Shown: positions 9,209 through 18,472, numbered from the stretch's first letter. The stretch: 64,000 nucleotides of DNA from CALVGQ01 sp964369385 (GCA_964369385.1 CAYJEY010000006.1:1-64000); one strand, 5' to 3'. Numbers and translations: made by a program. Notes: a model not told the origin generated them from the letters alone.

Positions 9209-11512
9209 ATGGAGCGCTACGTTGGACTACAATTTGATGAATTACTTACAAAGGTTGCGTCGTACTGCGCTTTCTCAAAAGGAAAGGAGCTTGTGCTAAA
9301 TACACAACCTTCTTTTCAACGTTTGATGATTAGTCAAAGATGTGCCCAATCTCAAGAAGCACTTCAATGTGTGTTCCGTTATGGAACAATGGGTTTTGAT
9401 GGTATTCGAGATATTGAACAAATGCTAAGTATGGCAGGGCGTGATGGAACATGTTCTGCCTATGATTTTTTACATGTCTTAGATCATGAGCGAGGGCTTC
9501 AATCGATTCAAAACTATATGAGCAAGGTTGAAGAGAATATTCCTATTTTAAGAGAATTAGTTGGTTTATTGATACAAAATCCAAAGTTAGTATCACAAAT
9601 TGAATCGTGCATTACACCATATGGTGATGTAAAGGATAGTGCATCTCCGCTTTTGATGTCAATTCGAAAGCGATTAAGTACGATTGATGCTGATTTAAAT
9701 AAAGAGGCACAACGATTTATTTCAAAACATGCTTCACAACTTATGGATACAGTAGTTACTCAAAGAAATAATCGCATTGTGGTCATGGCAAAGATTTCAG
9801 AAAAGAATGCACTTGGTGGGATTGTTCATGCTGAGAGTGCATCAGGACAAACTGCCTATGTTGAACCAACTTGCTTACTACATTTGAATAATGAAGCACA
9901 AAGTTTAATTTCTGCTCAAATTGAAGAAGTGGAACGTATTTTATACGAGTTAAGTCAAGCTTTGAAAGAACATGCACACTCATATACAACCAATATGGAA
10001 ACTTTAGCTCTCTTAGATAGCATTTTCGCAAAAGCTCGCTATGGAAAAGATGTTAATGGGATTGTTGCAAACTTAAGTGATCAAAAGCAGTTGTATTTTA
10101 AATTAGCACGTCATCCTTTTATTGATGCGAAGGAAGTCGTGGCAAACACATATACAATGAAGGATCCAATTCATTTGTTAATGATTAGTGGACCTAACAC
10201 AGGTGGGAAATCAGTGAGTTTGAAAATTATTGGTCTATTTGTATTGATGACATATTGTGGGATTCCAGTTTTGGCTGAAGAAGCAAGTGTACCATACTTT
10301 GACGATGTGTTTATGGATTTGACTGATGATCAATCAATTGAGCAATCACTCTCTACATTTTCTGCCCATGTAAGTAAATTGGCTCATATTACGCGATGTG
10401 CAACAAGTCGCTCTCTTGTATTACTTGATGAAATCGGCTCTGGTACAGATCCTAAAGAAGGAGAAAGTCTTGCGATTGCCGTACTCAATTTCTTGAGGCG
10501 TAAACACTGCATGTCTGTTGTGACAACTCACTATGGTAGATTGAAAGCATATGGAAAAAAACATGACGATATTTTATTGGCATCTGTTCAATTTGATATG
10601 GAGTTGATGAGACCCACATTTAAATTTATTGAGGGACTAAGTGGCTCCTCTAATGCGTTCTCGATTGCAAAAAGATTTAATTTGAGTGAAGAAATCGTAA
10701 AAGAAGCTATACATTTACGATCACAAGTAAAGAGTAGTGAAGATGAGTTGATTGAACAACTAGAACGTCAGGTTCAAGCACAACTCGAAGTGAATCAAGC
10801 ACTAGATTTAAAATTGAAGGAAGCAAATGAGTATGCAGAGAAGTTAAAATCTGAATATGCAGCTGTTGAGTTAAAGAAAGCAAAACTAATTGAGGCAGCT
10901 CAACTTGAAGCTAAACAGCTTGTAGAAGATATTCAGCTTCAGGCAAGTATTTATATGGATGAATTAAAGCAAGTTCAAGATGTTAAATTGCATACTTATA
11001 ATGAATTCAAAGCAAAGACATCAGGGCTAATTATGGATGATAATCAACCATTACCAGAAGAGGTTGAATTTAAAGTAGGAATGAGTGTTTCACTTACTAG
11101 TTCAAATCAAGTAGGTAAAATTCTCTCGATTCAACAAGATAAAGTAGTCGTTGATATCAATGGAATGAAAATCACTACGAAAAAAAATAAGCTTGTTGCA
11201 AGAAAACAAGTAGAGACAAAAAAACGAACCACAAGTAAGAATATCGTACATACAAAACCACGTGTGACAATGGAGTGTCATCTTATTGGTATGCGTGTTG
11301 AGGAAGCATTAGTAGCCTTTGAGAAATACATGGATGATGCACTTCTTTCTAACTTGAACCAAGTTCGTATTATTCATGGAGTAGGAACAGGTGCACTTAG
11401 AACTGCGATTCATGAGCGATTAAAGCGAAGAAAAGGGGTAGAATATCGATTAGGAGGGCAAGGTGAAGGTGGCGTAGGCGCAACAGTAGTCACTTTTGTC
11501 ACAAAGAAATGA
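9209..11512 (+). CDS. mutS2: Endonuclease/ribosome-rescue factor MutS2
   Basis: 767 residues, the normal family length. There is a MutS core and clamp region, an ABC-type ATPase with Walker A GPNTGGKS (328-335) and Walker B with D407/E408, a long charged coiled coil (about 510-620), and a C-terminal Smr nuclease domain with ECHLIG and the HGVGTG loop (723-728). There is no mismatch-recognition domain I, as expected. Family roles are suppression of homologous recombination and splitting of collided ribosomes. It overlaps uvrC by 4 bases. Confidence 0.95.
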   Translation: MERYVGLQFDELLTKVASYCAFSKGKELVLNTQPSFQRLMISQRCAQSQEALQCVFRYGTMGFDGIRDIEQMLSMAGRDGTCSAYDFLHVLDHERGLQSIQNYMSKVEENIPILRELVGLLIQNPKLVSQIESCITPYGDVKDSASPLLMSIRKRLSTIDADLNKEAQRFISKHASQLMDTVVTQRNNRIVVMAKISEKNALGGIVHAESASGQTAYVEPTCLLHLNNEAQSLISAQIEEVERILYELSQALKEHAHSYTTNMETLALLDSIFAKARYGKDVNGIVANLSDQKQLYFKLARHPFIDAKEVVANTYTMKDPIHLLMISGPNTGGKSVSLKIIGLFVLMTYCGIPVLAEEASVPYFDDVFMDLTDDQSIEQSLSTFSAHVSKLAHITRCATSRSLVLLDEIGSGTDPKEGESLAIAVLNFLRRKHCMSVVTTHYGRLKAYGKKHDDILLASVQFDMELMRPTFKFIEGLSGSSNAFSIAKRFNLSEEIVKEAIHLRSQVKSSEDELIEQLERQVQAQLEVNQALDLKLKEANEYAEKLKSEYAAVELKKAKLIEAAQLEAKQLVEDIQLQASIYMDELKQVQDVKLHTYNEFKAKTSGLIMDDNQPLPEEVEFKVGMSVSLTSSNQVGKILSIQQDKVVVDINGMKITTKKNKLVARKQVETKKRTTSKNIVHTKPRVTMECHLIGMRVEEALVAFEKYMDDALLSNLNQVRIIHGVGTGALRTAIHERLKRRKGVEYRLGGQGEGGVGATVVTFVTKK

Positions 11513-13272
11513 TGAATGAAACATTAAAGTCTAAACTTGTCACGTTACCACTTGAACCAGGCTGTTATTTAATGAAGAATCGACATGGTGATATTATTTA
11601 TGTTGGTAAAGCAAAGAAATTAAAAAATCGTGTGAATCAATATTTTATTGGTGCTCATGATTATAAGACAACAAAGTTAGTATCGCAAATTGTAGATTTT
11701 GATTTTATAGTGACGAACTCTGAGAAAGAAGCACTACTTCTTGAGATTAATCTCATTAAGAAACATCGTCCTCGTTTTAATATTATTTTTATGGATGATA
11801 AAACTTATCCGTATATTAAAATTTCAAGTGAAAAATATCCTACTTGTCAGGTCGTAAGAGATGCTAAGAAAGATCGTAAAGCTAAGTATTTTGGGCCTTT
11901 TCCTGATTCAGGTGCAGCTTATCAAACAATGAAACTTTTGAATGAGCTATACCCACTAAGGAAATGTAAAACGATGCCTAAAAAAGTTTGTTTGTACTAT
12001 CACATTCATCAATGCTTAGGGCCATGTGAATTTGATGTAAATGAGCAGGAGTATAAACAAATACTTCAAAAAATTACAGCGTTCTTAAAGGGGGATGTCA
12101 AAGATTTACTTAAAGACTTAAGTGAGCGTATGCAAATTGAAGCTGAGAATTTAGAATTTGAAAAAGCCGGAAAAACCAAGGAATTAATTCAGTCAATACA
12201 ACATATTGTCGATCGTCAAAATGTTCAAATAAGCGATAATAAAAATCGTGATGTGTTTGCTTATCATGTTGATAAGGGATATATTGCAATACAAGGATTA
12301 TTGATTCGTGATGGGAAGCTGCTGGAAAGAGAGTTTGTAGCCAATGTCTTGGATGAAGATGCAATTGATAATTTTTGTAGTTTTTTATCTCAGTACTACG
12401 ATAATCATCCGCTACCAAGCGAAATTATTGTCCCAAATGAGGTTGACGCACAAGTTTTAGAAGAGATACTGCAAGTAAAGGTTGTTCAACCACAGAAGAG
12501 TTTCAGGCACAATTTGTTAAAGCTTGCGCAAAAAAATGCAATTCAATCACTTAAGAATAAATTTGAACGTCTTGAGTATGAAACTAGTAAAAAAGAGTCG
12601 AGTATTACGCAACTCCAGGAACTATGCCAAATTGAACAACTTGATCGAATTGAAGTGTTTGATAACTCCCATGTATCAGGGCAGTTTACTGTAGCCGCAA
12701 TGGTTGTTTATCAAGATTATCAATTTAAGAAGAGCGAATATCGACTTTATAAACTACAAACTAAAAATGATGATATAGCGTCAATGAAGGAAGTGTTGTA
12801 TCGTCGACTCTTTAGAGCGCTCAAAGAACAGGGACGTCTACCTGATTTACTTCTTGTGGATGGTGGTATTACACAAATTAATGCTGCTAGAGAAATTTTA
12901 GAGTCGCTAGATTTGGATGTTCCACTCTTTGGTTTAGTTAAAGATGAACGCCATCATACATCTGATTTAATGGATATGAATGGTAATTTAATGCAAATAA
13001 AAAAGAATCAAGACTTGTTTTTCTTTTTAACGAACTTACAAGATGAAGTACATCGTTTTGCAATTTCATATCATCGAAAACTACGATCTAAAGCTCAAAC
13101 GCAATCAATTCTAGATGAAATTACAGGTGTTGGACCAAAGCGCAAGAAACAGTTAATGAATCGATTTAAGAGTTTTAAACGTATTAAAGAAGCTAGTGTT
13201 GAGGAGCTGAGTGAGATTGTACCCCATGAAGTTGCAAAAACTATTTTTGCACAACTTCGTGAAGAGGAGTAG
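11509..13272 (+). CDS. uvrC: UvrABC excision nuclease subunit C
   Basis: 587 residues. An N-terminal GIY-YIG nuclease domain (residues 12-90, core around YVGKAKKLKNRV) is followed by a cysteine-containing region, a UVR motif near 205-240, the RNase H-like endonuclease domain with DNSHVSG near 385, and a C-terminal helix-hairpin-helix pair (ITGVGPKRKKQL). It makes both incisions in nucleotide excision repair with UvrA/UvrB, which are not in the window. It starts inside the mutS2 stop (ATGATG at 11509; either ATG is possible) and has only a weak ribosome site, which suggests translational coupling. Confidence 0.94.
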   Translation: MMNETLKSKLVTLPLEPGCYLMKNRHGDIIYVGKAKKLKNRVNQYFIGAHDYKTTKLVSQIVDFDFIVTNSEKEALLLEINLIKKHRPRFNIIFMDDKTYPYIKISSEKYPTCQVVRDAKKDRKAKYFGPFPDSGAAYQTMKLLNELYPLRKCKTMPKKVCLYYHIHQCLGPCEFDVNEQEYKQILQKITAFLKGDVKDLLKDLSERMQIEAENLEFEKAGKTKELIQSIQHIVDRQNVQISDNKNRDVFAYHVDKGYIAIQGLLIRDGKLLEREFVANVLDEDAIDNFCSFLSQYYDNHPLPSEIIVPNEVDAQVLEEILQVKVVQPQKSFRHNLLKLAQKNAIQSLKNKFERLEYETSKKESSITQLQELCQIEQLDRIEVFDNSHVSGQFTVAAMVVYQDYQFKKSEYRLYKLQTKNDDIASMKEVLYRRLFRALKEQGRLPDLLLVDGGITQINAAREILESLDLDVPLFGLVKDERHHTSDLMDMNGNLMQIKKNQDLFFFLTNLQDEVHRFAISYHRKLRSKAQTQSILDEITGVGPKRKKQLMNRFKSFKRIKEASVEELSEIVPHEVAKTIFAQLREEE

Positions 13273-13339
13273 TTCAAAACGAACGTATAGGGACATTCTT
13301 GTTTTCACCGCATATCCTAACAGTAAAAGGAGGGATAGC

Positions 13340-13543
13340 ATGAAGAAAATCTTAACTACAAAAGAAAAAGAAGTTTTTGAGCTCTTGATCGATAATTGTG
13401 ATACAAAAGAAATTGCACTTGTACTTGGAATAAGTGAAAAGACAGTTAGAAATCATATTTCAAATGTAATTTGCAAATTAGAAGTAAAAGGTCGTGCGCA
13501 AGCTGTAGTAGAATTATTGCGATGTCATGAATTAGAGCTTTAA
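13340..13543 (+). CDS. gerE: GerE-like LuxR-type DNA-binding regulator
   Basis: 67 residues, essentially one LuxR/GerE helix-turn-helix. From memory of B. subtilis GerE, the two share the segments KEIA, ISEKTVRNHISN and the tail in which VKGR-QAVVELLR is followed by -ELEL, so orthology is likely. GerE in Bacillus controls late mother-cell sporulation genes. The start ATG 13340 follows AAAGGAGG (13326-13333); a longer in-frame ORF beginning inside uvrC has no ribosome site. It lies 67 bases after uvrC and ends in a perfect terminator. Confidence 0.88.
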   Translation: MKKILTTKEKEVFELLIDNCDTKEIALVLGISEKTVRNHISNVICKLEVKGRAQAVVELLRCHELEL

Positions 13544-13570
13544 CCCTTGATGAAAATTCAAGGGTTTTTT
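13542..13570 (+). terminator. Terminator after gerE
   Basis: AACCCTTGA (13542-13550) pairs perfectly with TCAAGGGTT (13558-13566), followed by six T. It begins at the gerE stop codon. Confidence 0.92.
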
Positions 13571-13582
13571 CAAACTTGAATG

Positions 13583-13591
13583 TGTTATAAT
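13583..13591 (+). promoter_or_regulatory. Extended -10 promoter for the VanY-like gene
   Basis: TG-T-TATAAT at 13583-13591 lies between the gerE terminator and the next gene. The -35 region is only T-rich. Confidence 0.55.
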
Positions 13592-13625
13592 ATGACAAGG
13601 AGTTTTATGGAAAGGGGTAGTGTAC

Positions 13626-14645
13626 ATGGGTGTACACGCAAATATACTTTTGAGAAAAAAAAGAATTGTTTTCTTGTTTGGAATCTTTTTAATAGCTGCA
13701 ATATGTATAGGAGTGATGAATTTAAATTATAATCGGTTATCACGATATGCACATCTGGAGTATATGAGCTTTCAAGATCAAGAATTGTTTAATGAATACT
13801 TAAGTGATAAAGATATTGACTACATCATTGAATGGAGTATATCCCCGCATTTGATTATTGATTATGTAGATAAAGAAGGATTTAATGTTTACCACTTACA
13901 ACAATACAATGAGTTAGGGAATTATCACACTCGACTAAGTGATGAAAATGTTGTGTTGCTTGTGGAACAAACATTCAATTTGTTTTCAACAAGTGAATTA
14001 ATTAAGTGGCTAGAGCACTATGATGAACAAAGTGTCATTAACTGGTTAAGAGATGGAGATGTATATAATCCTCAGGGGGCGATCGTGAGTTACCCTGATA
14101 TGACATCCACCTTCTTAAGTGATGATTTAGGGGTCTCTACTCGTATTCCGTATGTACTTAAAGAAATCACAACTGTTCCTGTAGCAGATGAAACACGTCC
14201 ACAAATTTTAGAAGAGGTTATTGGGCCACTAGAGAATATGTGTGTGGCAATAAGTGCTGCACAATTGAACGACATAGCTTGTGGAGGTATTGTAGTTGAA
14301 CAAGGGTATGTTTCATACCAACAACAAGTAGCAATTTATGAGTCTGCTTTACTAGAGTACGGACAAGATGTACTGCGCTATGAAGACTATCCTGGACATA
14401 GTGAGCATCAACTTGGATGGACTTTGGATTTTGGAAGTGTTACGGATGAAGATTTTGCTAGTTCGCCTCAATATGATTGGTTAGTTCAAAATGCACATTT
14501 GTTTGGGTTTATCCAAATGTATTCATTAGATGATGAGCAAATAACTAGTAAAGCCCAGCGAGCGAACCAGTGGCGTTATGTTGGTGTTGAAACAGCTACT
14601 TCATTGTTTGTGAAAAATCAAGATTATAAAGAAATAGAACCATAG
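13626..14645 (+). CDS. VanY-like (peptidase M15B fold) membrane-anchored protein, probably catalytically dead
   Basis: 339 residues. An N-terminal membrane anchor (about 12-32) is followed by an extracellular part with a C-terminal D-Ala-D-Ala carboxypeptidase VanY-like domain. The first zinc motif SxHxxGxxxD is present (S259, H261, G264, D268). The second motif, which in VanY proteins reads E-P-W-H before -RYVG, reads R-A-N-Q here (312-315), so both the catalytic glutamate and the third zinc histidine are missing. The usual SGYRS is also changed, with V in place of R. The start ATG 13626 follows AAAGGGG. It may bind peptidoglycan peptides without cleaving them. Confidence 0.78.
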   Translation: MGVHANILLRKKRIVFLFGIFLIAAICIGVMNLNYNRLSRYAHLEYMSFQDQELFNEYLSDKDIDYIIEWSISPHLIIDYVDKEGFNVYHLQQYNELGNYHTRLSDENVVLLVEQTFNLFSTSELIKWLEHYDEQSVINWLRDGDVYNPQGAIVSYPDMTSTFLSDDLGVSTRIPYVLKEITTVPVADETRPQILEEVIGPLENMCVAISAAQLNDIACGGIVVEQGYVSYQQQVAIYESALLEYGQDVLRYEDYPGHSEHQLGWTLDFGSVTDEDFASSPQYDWLVQNAHLFGFIQMYSLDDEQITSKAQRANQWRYVGVETATSLFVKNQDYKEIEP

Positions 14646-14659
14646 AGGTTCTTTTTTTT
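14636..14659 (+). terminator. Short terminator overlapping the VanY-like stop codon
   Basis: AGAACC (14636-14641) pairs with GGTTCT (14647-14652) and runs into a T tract. Confidence 0.65.
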
Positions 14660-14694
14660 ACCCTAAAGCATAACATTGAAGTGGGTGAGAAGAT

Positions 14695-15600
14695 ATGAAC
14701 AAAAGAAAATTTTTCCAAATTGTTTCAGCAGTATGTGCGATTGTATCAATGATTGCGTATCAAATAGATGATCAAGATGAGACAATTAGTGTGACTGCAA
14801 ATGTTGAAAACACTAGAAATGTTGAAATCGTCTTGATGAATCAGATGGGATTTAATGTCCCGTTTTCAGTCGAAGTATCTCAGGGATTGGAATGGGTTGA
14901 TTTATTAAATCAAATGGTTGCTCAGATGAGTGATGCATCGCAAAATGAAGGATATCAAGGTATCTTCCCAAGTGGTACAAAAATATTGAGTGCTTATGCT
15001 GATGCAGAAGTGCTTTATGTTAACTTTAATGACGCACTCCTATATGTTAATCCTGCTAATGAGTTGCAACTTGTGGAAACAATACGATATGTTTTTACTC
15101 AGTTTGAAGGGATAAATAAAGTTGAAGTTAAAGTAAATAATGAGCTTTTAGAGCAAATTAAATTTGGGAATATGAAGTTAGAACAGCCACTAAGTAGATC
15201 ACAGGTACTTAATCCATTCATAACATATGAAGCATTATTCCATCGTTCTAATCAATTTGTAGCAGGAATAACTTATCAAGATGTGCATACAACACAACTT
15301 GTAAGAACAGATTTAAGTGTCGAAGAAGCAATAGAATTGCATTATACAAGTCCTAGTTCGATATTTGTAAGTGAACATAACTTGTTCGAAAAGTTAGATA
15401 TCGTGATTGAGGATAGCGTTGTGGTCGTTCATGTCAGTGATGAAATTCTTAGTTCACAAAATATAGTGGATGAAGATAAATTAGCATCATTGATTTTGTG
15501 TCTTAGATCAAATTATCAAGTTGATTTATTTATGTTTTATGTCGATGGTGTACAAGTTTATGAAATTAATCCTGAGGATTTCGTGATTAATAAATTATAG
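14695..15600 (+). CDS. GerM-domain protein
   Basis: 301 residues with an N-terminal hydrophobic anchor (about 5-23) and no lipobox, unlike Bacillus GerM. The first GerM domain (about 45-170) is clear, with the PSGTKIL strand, LYVNFND, and the ETIRYVFTQFEGINKVEV segment. A second, more divergent copy occupies roughly 190-300. GerM family proteins function in sporulation and germination in Bacillus, probably by contact with the spore envelope. Its position between gerE and the ysnB-like gene mirrors gerE-...-gerM-...-ysnB of B. subtilis, which supports the call. Confidence 0.8.
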   Translation: MNKRKFFQIVSAVCAIVSMIAYQIDDQDETISVTANVENTRNVEIVLMNQMGFNVPFSVEVSQGLEWVDLLNQMVAQMSDASQNEGYQGIFPSGTKILSAYADAEVLYVNFNDALLYVNPANELQLVETIRYVFTQFEGINKVEVKVNNELLEQIKFGNMKLEQPLSRSQVLNPFITYEALFHRSNQFVAGITYQDVHTTQLVRTDLSVEEAIELHYTSPSSIFVSEHNLFEKLDIVIEDSVVVVHVSDEILSSQNIVDEDKLASLILCLRSNYQVDLFMFYVDGVQVYEINPEDFVINKL

Positions 15601-15646
15601 CTTTTTTTTAAAATGAAAATAGGCTATAATTTCACTAGGTGATAAT

Positions 15647-16117
15647 ATGAGAATTGTAGTTGCAAGTGATAATCATGGCGATCAACATGTATTACAAGAA
15701 ATAAAAAATAAATATAAACAAAATGGTGTACTTTTCGTACATTGTGGTGATAGTGAAGGAACATCAGATGATGTAGAAGGGTTCATTGCAGTACGGGGCA
15801 ATAATGACTATGACTTGCGTGTGCCATATCAACGTAATTTTGAAATTGAAGACAAAGTTTTTTATGTTACACATGGTCATAAAGAAATTATGTTCAATGA
15901 TGTTTTACCTTTATCTATTATGTTAAAGGAATACGGAGTAAATATAGTGTTCTTTGGACATAGTCATGTGTTTTTTAATCAAATTGTCAATGGTGTGCAT
16001 TTCATTAATCCTGGTTCATTGCACTATAATCGAGACAGAACACCGCCATCATATGCACTTGTGGATATTGATGAAGAGGGTGTACGTGTGACTCGATGTT
16101 CTTTAGATGATTTTTAA
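15647..16117 (+). CDS. YfcE/MJ0936-type metallophosphoesterase (YsnB-like)
   Basis: 156 residues with the complete calcineurin-like metal motifs in order: SDNHGD (7-12), HCGDSEG, RGNND, THGHKE and GHSHV. Enzymes of this group hydrolyse phosphodiesters with Mn or Ni; the natural substrate is uncertain. It resembles B. subtilis YsnB in family and position. A TATAAT at 15625-15630 lies 16 bases before the start, so it may have its own promoter. Confidence 0.88.
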   Translation: MRIVVASDNHGDQHVLQEIKNKYKQNGVLFVHCGDSEGTSDDVEGFIAVRGNNDYDLRVPYQRNFEIEDKVFYVTHGHKEIMFNDVLPLSIMLKEYGVNIVFFGHSHVFFNQIVNGVHFINPGSLHYNRDRTPPSYALVDIDEEGVRVTRCSLDDF

Positions 16118-16147
16118 GGGATACTGAATTTGTCGGTGTCCTTTATT
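16116..16147 (+). terminator. Terminator after the phosphodiesterase gene
   Basis: AAGGGATACTGA starting at 16116 pairs, with G-U pairs and one bulge, with TCGGTGTCCTT ending at 16143. The stem then runs into TTATTT. Confidence 0.6.
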
Positions 16148-16174
16148 TGAACTAAAAAGAAGAATGAAAAAAAC

Positions 16175-16203
16175 TTGCTTTTTATTAATATGTTTGATAT
16201 TAT
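16175..16203 (+). promoter_or_regulatory. Promoter of tRNA-Arg
   Basis: TTGCTT (16175-16180), a 17-base spacer and TATTAT (16198-16203), followed after 15 bases by the tRNA. Confidence 0.65.
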
Positions 16204-16218
16204 GTTTAAGCGTTAGTT

Positions 16219-16295
16219 GTCCTCGTAGCTCAGTCGGATAGAGCATACGCCTTCTAAGCGTACGGTCGAAGGTTCGAATCCTTTCGAGGACGCCA
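16219..16295 (+). tRNA. tRNA-Arg (anticodon UCU)
   Basis: A complete 77-base cloverleaf with encoded CCA. The acceptor GTCCTCG (16219-16225) pairs with CGAGGAC (16285-16291), and the D arm is GCTC...GAGC. The anticodon stem TACGC/GCGTA holds the loop CTTCTAA with TCT at 16253-16255. The T arm is GAAGG-TTCGAAT-CCTTT, with one G-T pair. It reads AGA/AGG arginine codons. It has its own promoter and terminator and sits alone, without rRNA. Confidence 0.97.
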
Positions 16296-16305
16296 TTTAA
16301 AAATT

Positions 16306-16327
16306 ACACTCTCATGAGTGTTTTTTT
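16306..16327 (+). terminator. Terminator after tRNA-Arg
   Basis: ACACTC (16306-16311), loop TCAT, GAGTGT (16316-16321), then TTTTTT. Confidence 0.88.
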
Positions 16328-16414
16328 ATGCCTAAAAGTGAATAAGAAGAATTAAAATACTACATTCTTAAAGCATTAATGTGTTAATATATTATTACGG
16401 AAGGAATTTATGCA

Positions 16415-17116
16415 ATGAAAAATGATTATTACCAAGAGATAATACAAGATATTGAAGAGAAGATGCAAAGTAATCCACAAGAGGCAAAAAGGCTGATTGA
16501 AAATGAATTAAGTATGCCTTACATTCCTATGGACATTGAGCATAGATTATTAGAGTGTCAACGTAGTTTAAGAGCACTTATGAATAATAATTCTTTTCAT
16601 ATTAATCTAGAGTGTATAGAGGAATACTTGTTAAGTGATGACCAACATAAACAACTTAAAGCGATTGAAACACTCAATCGTTGTAATGCGAGAGAGTATA
16701 GCGAAGCTATTCAAAAATACTTTGATTCAAAACCACATTTGAATTTACAAGCACTCATGATAGATACTTTGATAAGCCAGCAGATTCGAGATGAATATCA
16801 AGTGAGTCATCAAGGGCAAGAAATTCACTTTATACCATGCTACATTGAACGTGCAGATGAAACCGATGGATTTGTGCAAGCAGAAATACTTTTAAATAAG
16901 TGGTATGGAAGTGATAATCCTAGTTTTTATAAGTTGTGTATGCAGATTGTTATGCAAAAAACGTTTCTCATGTTACCATTAGCATATGAAGACCAAGAGG
17001 CGCAAATGTTAGCGCTGAGTGCTGTTCATGAAGTATCAAATAGTATGGATGACGGGGAATCGTTTAAAATACTGTTAAATCAGTTAGGTTTAACGGATTG
17101 TGTGTTATTATGTTAA
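16415..17116 (+). CDS. Hypothetical soluble protein upstream of trigger factor
   Basis: 233 residues, acidic, without signal peptide or membrane helices. The helical character and repeated leucine-rich segments suggest an alpha-helical repeat fold. B. subtilis has a TPR protein (YsoA) beside tig, but I cannot show homology; a DUF3196-like family is another possibility. The start follows GGAAGGA with 9 bases spacing. A tig promoter lies directly after its stop, so it is probably a separate unit. Confidence 0.72.
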   Translation: MKNDYYQEIIQDIEEKMQSNPQEAKRLIENELSMPYIPMDIEHRLLECQRSLRALMNNNSFHINLECIEEYLLSDDQHKQLKAIETLNRCNAREYSEAIQKYFDSKPHLNLQALMIDTLISQQIRDEYQVSHQGQEIHFIPCYIERADETDGFVQAEILLNKWYGSDNPSFYKLCMQIVMQKTFLMLPLAYEDQEAQMLALSAVHEVSNSMDDGESFKILLNQLGLTDCVLLC

Positions 17117-17129
17117 TCAAATAAATACA

Positions 17130-17157
17130 TTGTATTTTATTATTAATTTGATATAAT
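17130..17157 (+). promoter_or_regulatory. Promoter of tig
   Basis: TTGTAT (17130-17135), a 16-base spacer, TATAAT (17152-17157), 28 bases before the tig start. Confidence 0.7.
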
Positions 17158-17185
17158 TAAAAGGCTGATATTAGGAGGACGAAAT

Positions 17186-18454
17186 ATGTCAACTTGGACA
17201 ATTAAAGAAAAATCAACTGGAGAATTAGTGACTACTGTTGAAGGAGAACAATGGGAAAAAGCAAAAGAGAAAGCTTTTAATAACCTTGCAAAAAATGTAG
17301 AAATCGAAGGATTCAGAAAAGGTAAAGCACCTAAAAAGCTAATTGAAAAACAAATCGCTGAACAAAGTGTTTGGATGGAAGCTGCAGAAGTTGGTGCACA
17401 AGAAGCATTAGAAGCTGGAATCGAAGAGCATAACTTATGGTTAGTAGCTCGTCCAGAGTTAAAAATTGATGAAATCAATGGAAATCAAGTAACTTATAGA
17501 TTTATCGTAACTGTAAAACCGGAAGTAACTCTTGGTGAATACAAAGGGTTATCATATAAAGTAGAAGCTGTTGAAGCAAGTGAAGAAGAAGTAACTGCTG
17601 AATTAGAAAAAATTCAACAAAATTTCGCGGAACTTAGCGAAAAAGAAGGAACTGTTGAAAATGGGGACACTTCAGTAATCGACTTTGAAGGATTTAAAGA
17701 TGGTGTAGCATTTGATGGTGGTAAAGGTGAAAACTATCCACTTGAAATTGGTTCAGGATCATTTATTCCTGGTTTTGAGGAACAAGTAATCGGAATGGCC
17801 AAAGGGGAAACTAAAGACATTGAAGTAACATTCCCAGAAGGATACCAAGCTGAAGAATTAGCAGGACAACCTGTAGTATTTAAAGTTACTGTACACGAAA
17901 TTAAAGGTCGTACATTACCAGAAATTAATGACGAATTAGCAAAAGATGCAAACATTCCTGATGTAGAAACATTAGAACAATTAAAGGCAAAATTAACTGC
18001 AGATATTACAGCTAAAAAACAAAATGAAGCTGAAGGAAAAGCTCAAGAAGAATTGTTAACTGCATTAGTAGAAGGTACAACTGTTGAAGTGCCTGATGCA
18101 ATGATTGAATCAGAAGTAAATACAATGGTCAATGAATATGCAGGACGTATGCAACAACAAGGGTTTAGCTTAGAACAATTCATGCAACTTACAGGACAAA
18201 CAATTGAAATGATGAAAGAACAAATGAGTCCTGATGCTGAGCGTCGTGTATTACTTCGTTTGGTACTTGAAAAAGTTGCTGAAGTTGAAAATGTAGAAGT
18301 AAGCGCTGAAGAAGTTGAAACTGAATACAATGAAATTGCTACTGCTTATAACATGGAAGTAGCTAAAGTTAAAGAAGCTGTTTCTGAAGATAGCATTCAG
18401 TATGATTTAAAATTGCGTAAAGCAATGGATTTAGTAAAAGAATCTGCAAAATAA
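17186..18454 (+). CDS. tig: Trigger factor
   Basis: 422 residues, typical length. The N-terminal ribosome-docking domain contains the signature GFRKGKAP (near 42-49). A FKBP-type peptidyl-prolyl isomerase domain (about 155-240) contains GDTSVIDFEG and PGFEEQVIGM. The rest is the helical C-terminal chaperone arm. It binds nascent chains at the ribosome exit. The start follows AGGAGG. In B. subtilis clpX and lonB lie between tig and lonA; both are absent here and lon follows directly. Confidence 0.97.
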   Translation: MSTWTIKEKSTGELVTTVEGEQWEKAKEKAFNNLAKNVEIEGFRKGKAPKKLIEKQIAEQSVWMEAAEVGAQEALEAGIEEHNLWLVARPELKIDEINGNQVTYRFIVTVKPEVTLGEYKGLSYKVEAVEASEEEVTAELEKIQQNFAELSEKEGTVENGDTSVIDFEGFKDGVAFDGGKGENYPLEIGSGSFIPGFEEQVIGMAKGETKDIEVTFPEGYQAEELAGQPVVFKVTVHEIKGRTLPEINDELAKDANIPDVETLEQLKAKLTADITAKKQNEAEGKAQEELLTALVEGTTVEVPDAMIESEVNTMVNEYAGRMQQQGFSLEQFMQLTGQTIEMMKEQMSPDAERRVLLRLVLEKVAEVENVEVSAEEVETEYNEIATAYNMEVAKVKEAVSEDSIQYDLKLRKAMDLVKESAK

Positions 18455-18472
18455 GACGGGCACGTCTTTTTT
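18453..18472 (+). terminator. Terminator between tig and lon
   Basis: AAGACG (18453-18458), loop GGCA, CGTCTT (18463-18468), then T residues. An overlapping alternative hairpin GGGCA/TGCCC (18458-18476) is also possible. It starts in the tig stop codon. Confidence 0.78.

Noticed and set aside
13211..13339. N-terminal extension of GerE reaching into uvrC
   Set aside because: No ribosome site at the early start; AAAGGAGG 7 bases before ATG 13340 and the length of known GerE proteins support the short form.
13607..13740. Alternative ORF beginning at ATG 13607 after AAGGAG
   Set aside because: It is in another frame from the VanY-like gene, spacing to the ribosome site is only 4 bases, the product is short and has no recognisable feature.
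15595..15629. Inverted repeat TTATAGC/GCTATAA around the phosphodiesterase promoter
   Set aside because: The loop is 21 bases, the T run is inside the loop, and the right arm is simply the TATAAT box; more likely coincidence in AT-rich DNA than an operator or terminator.
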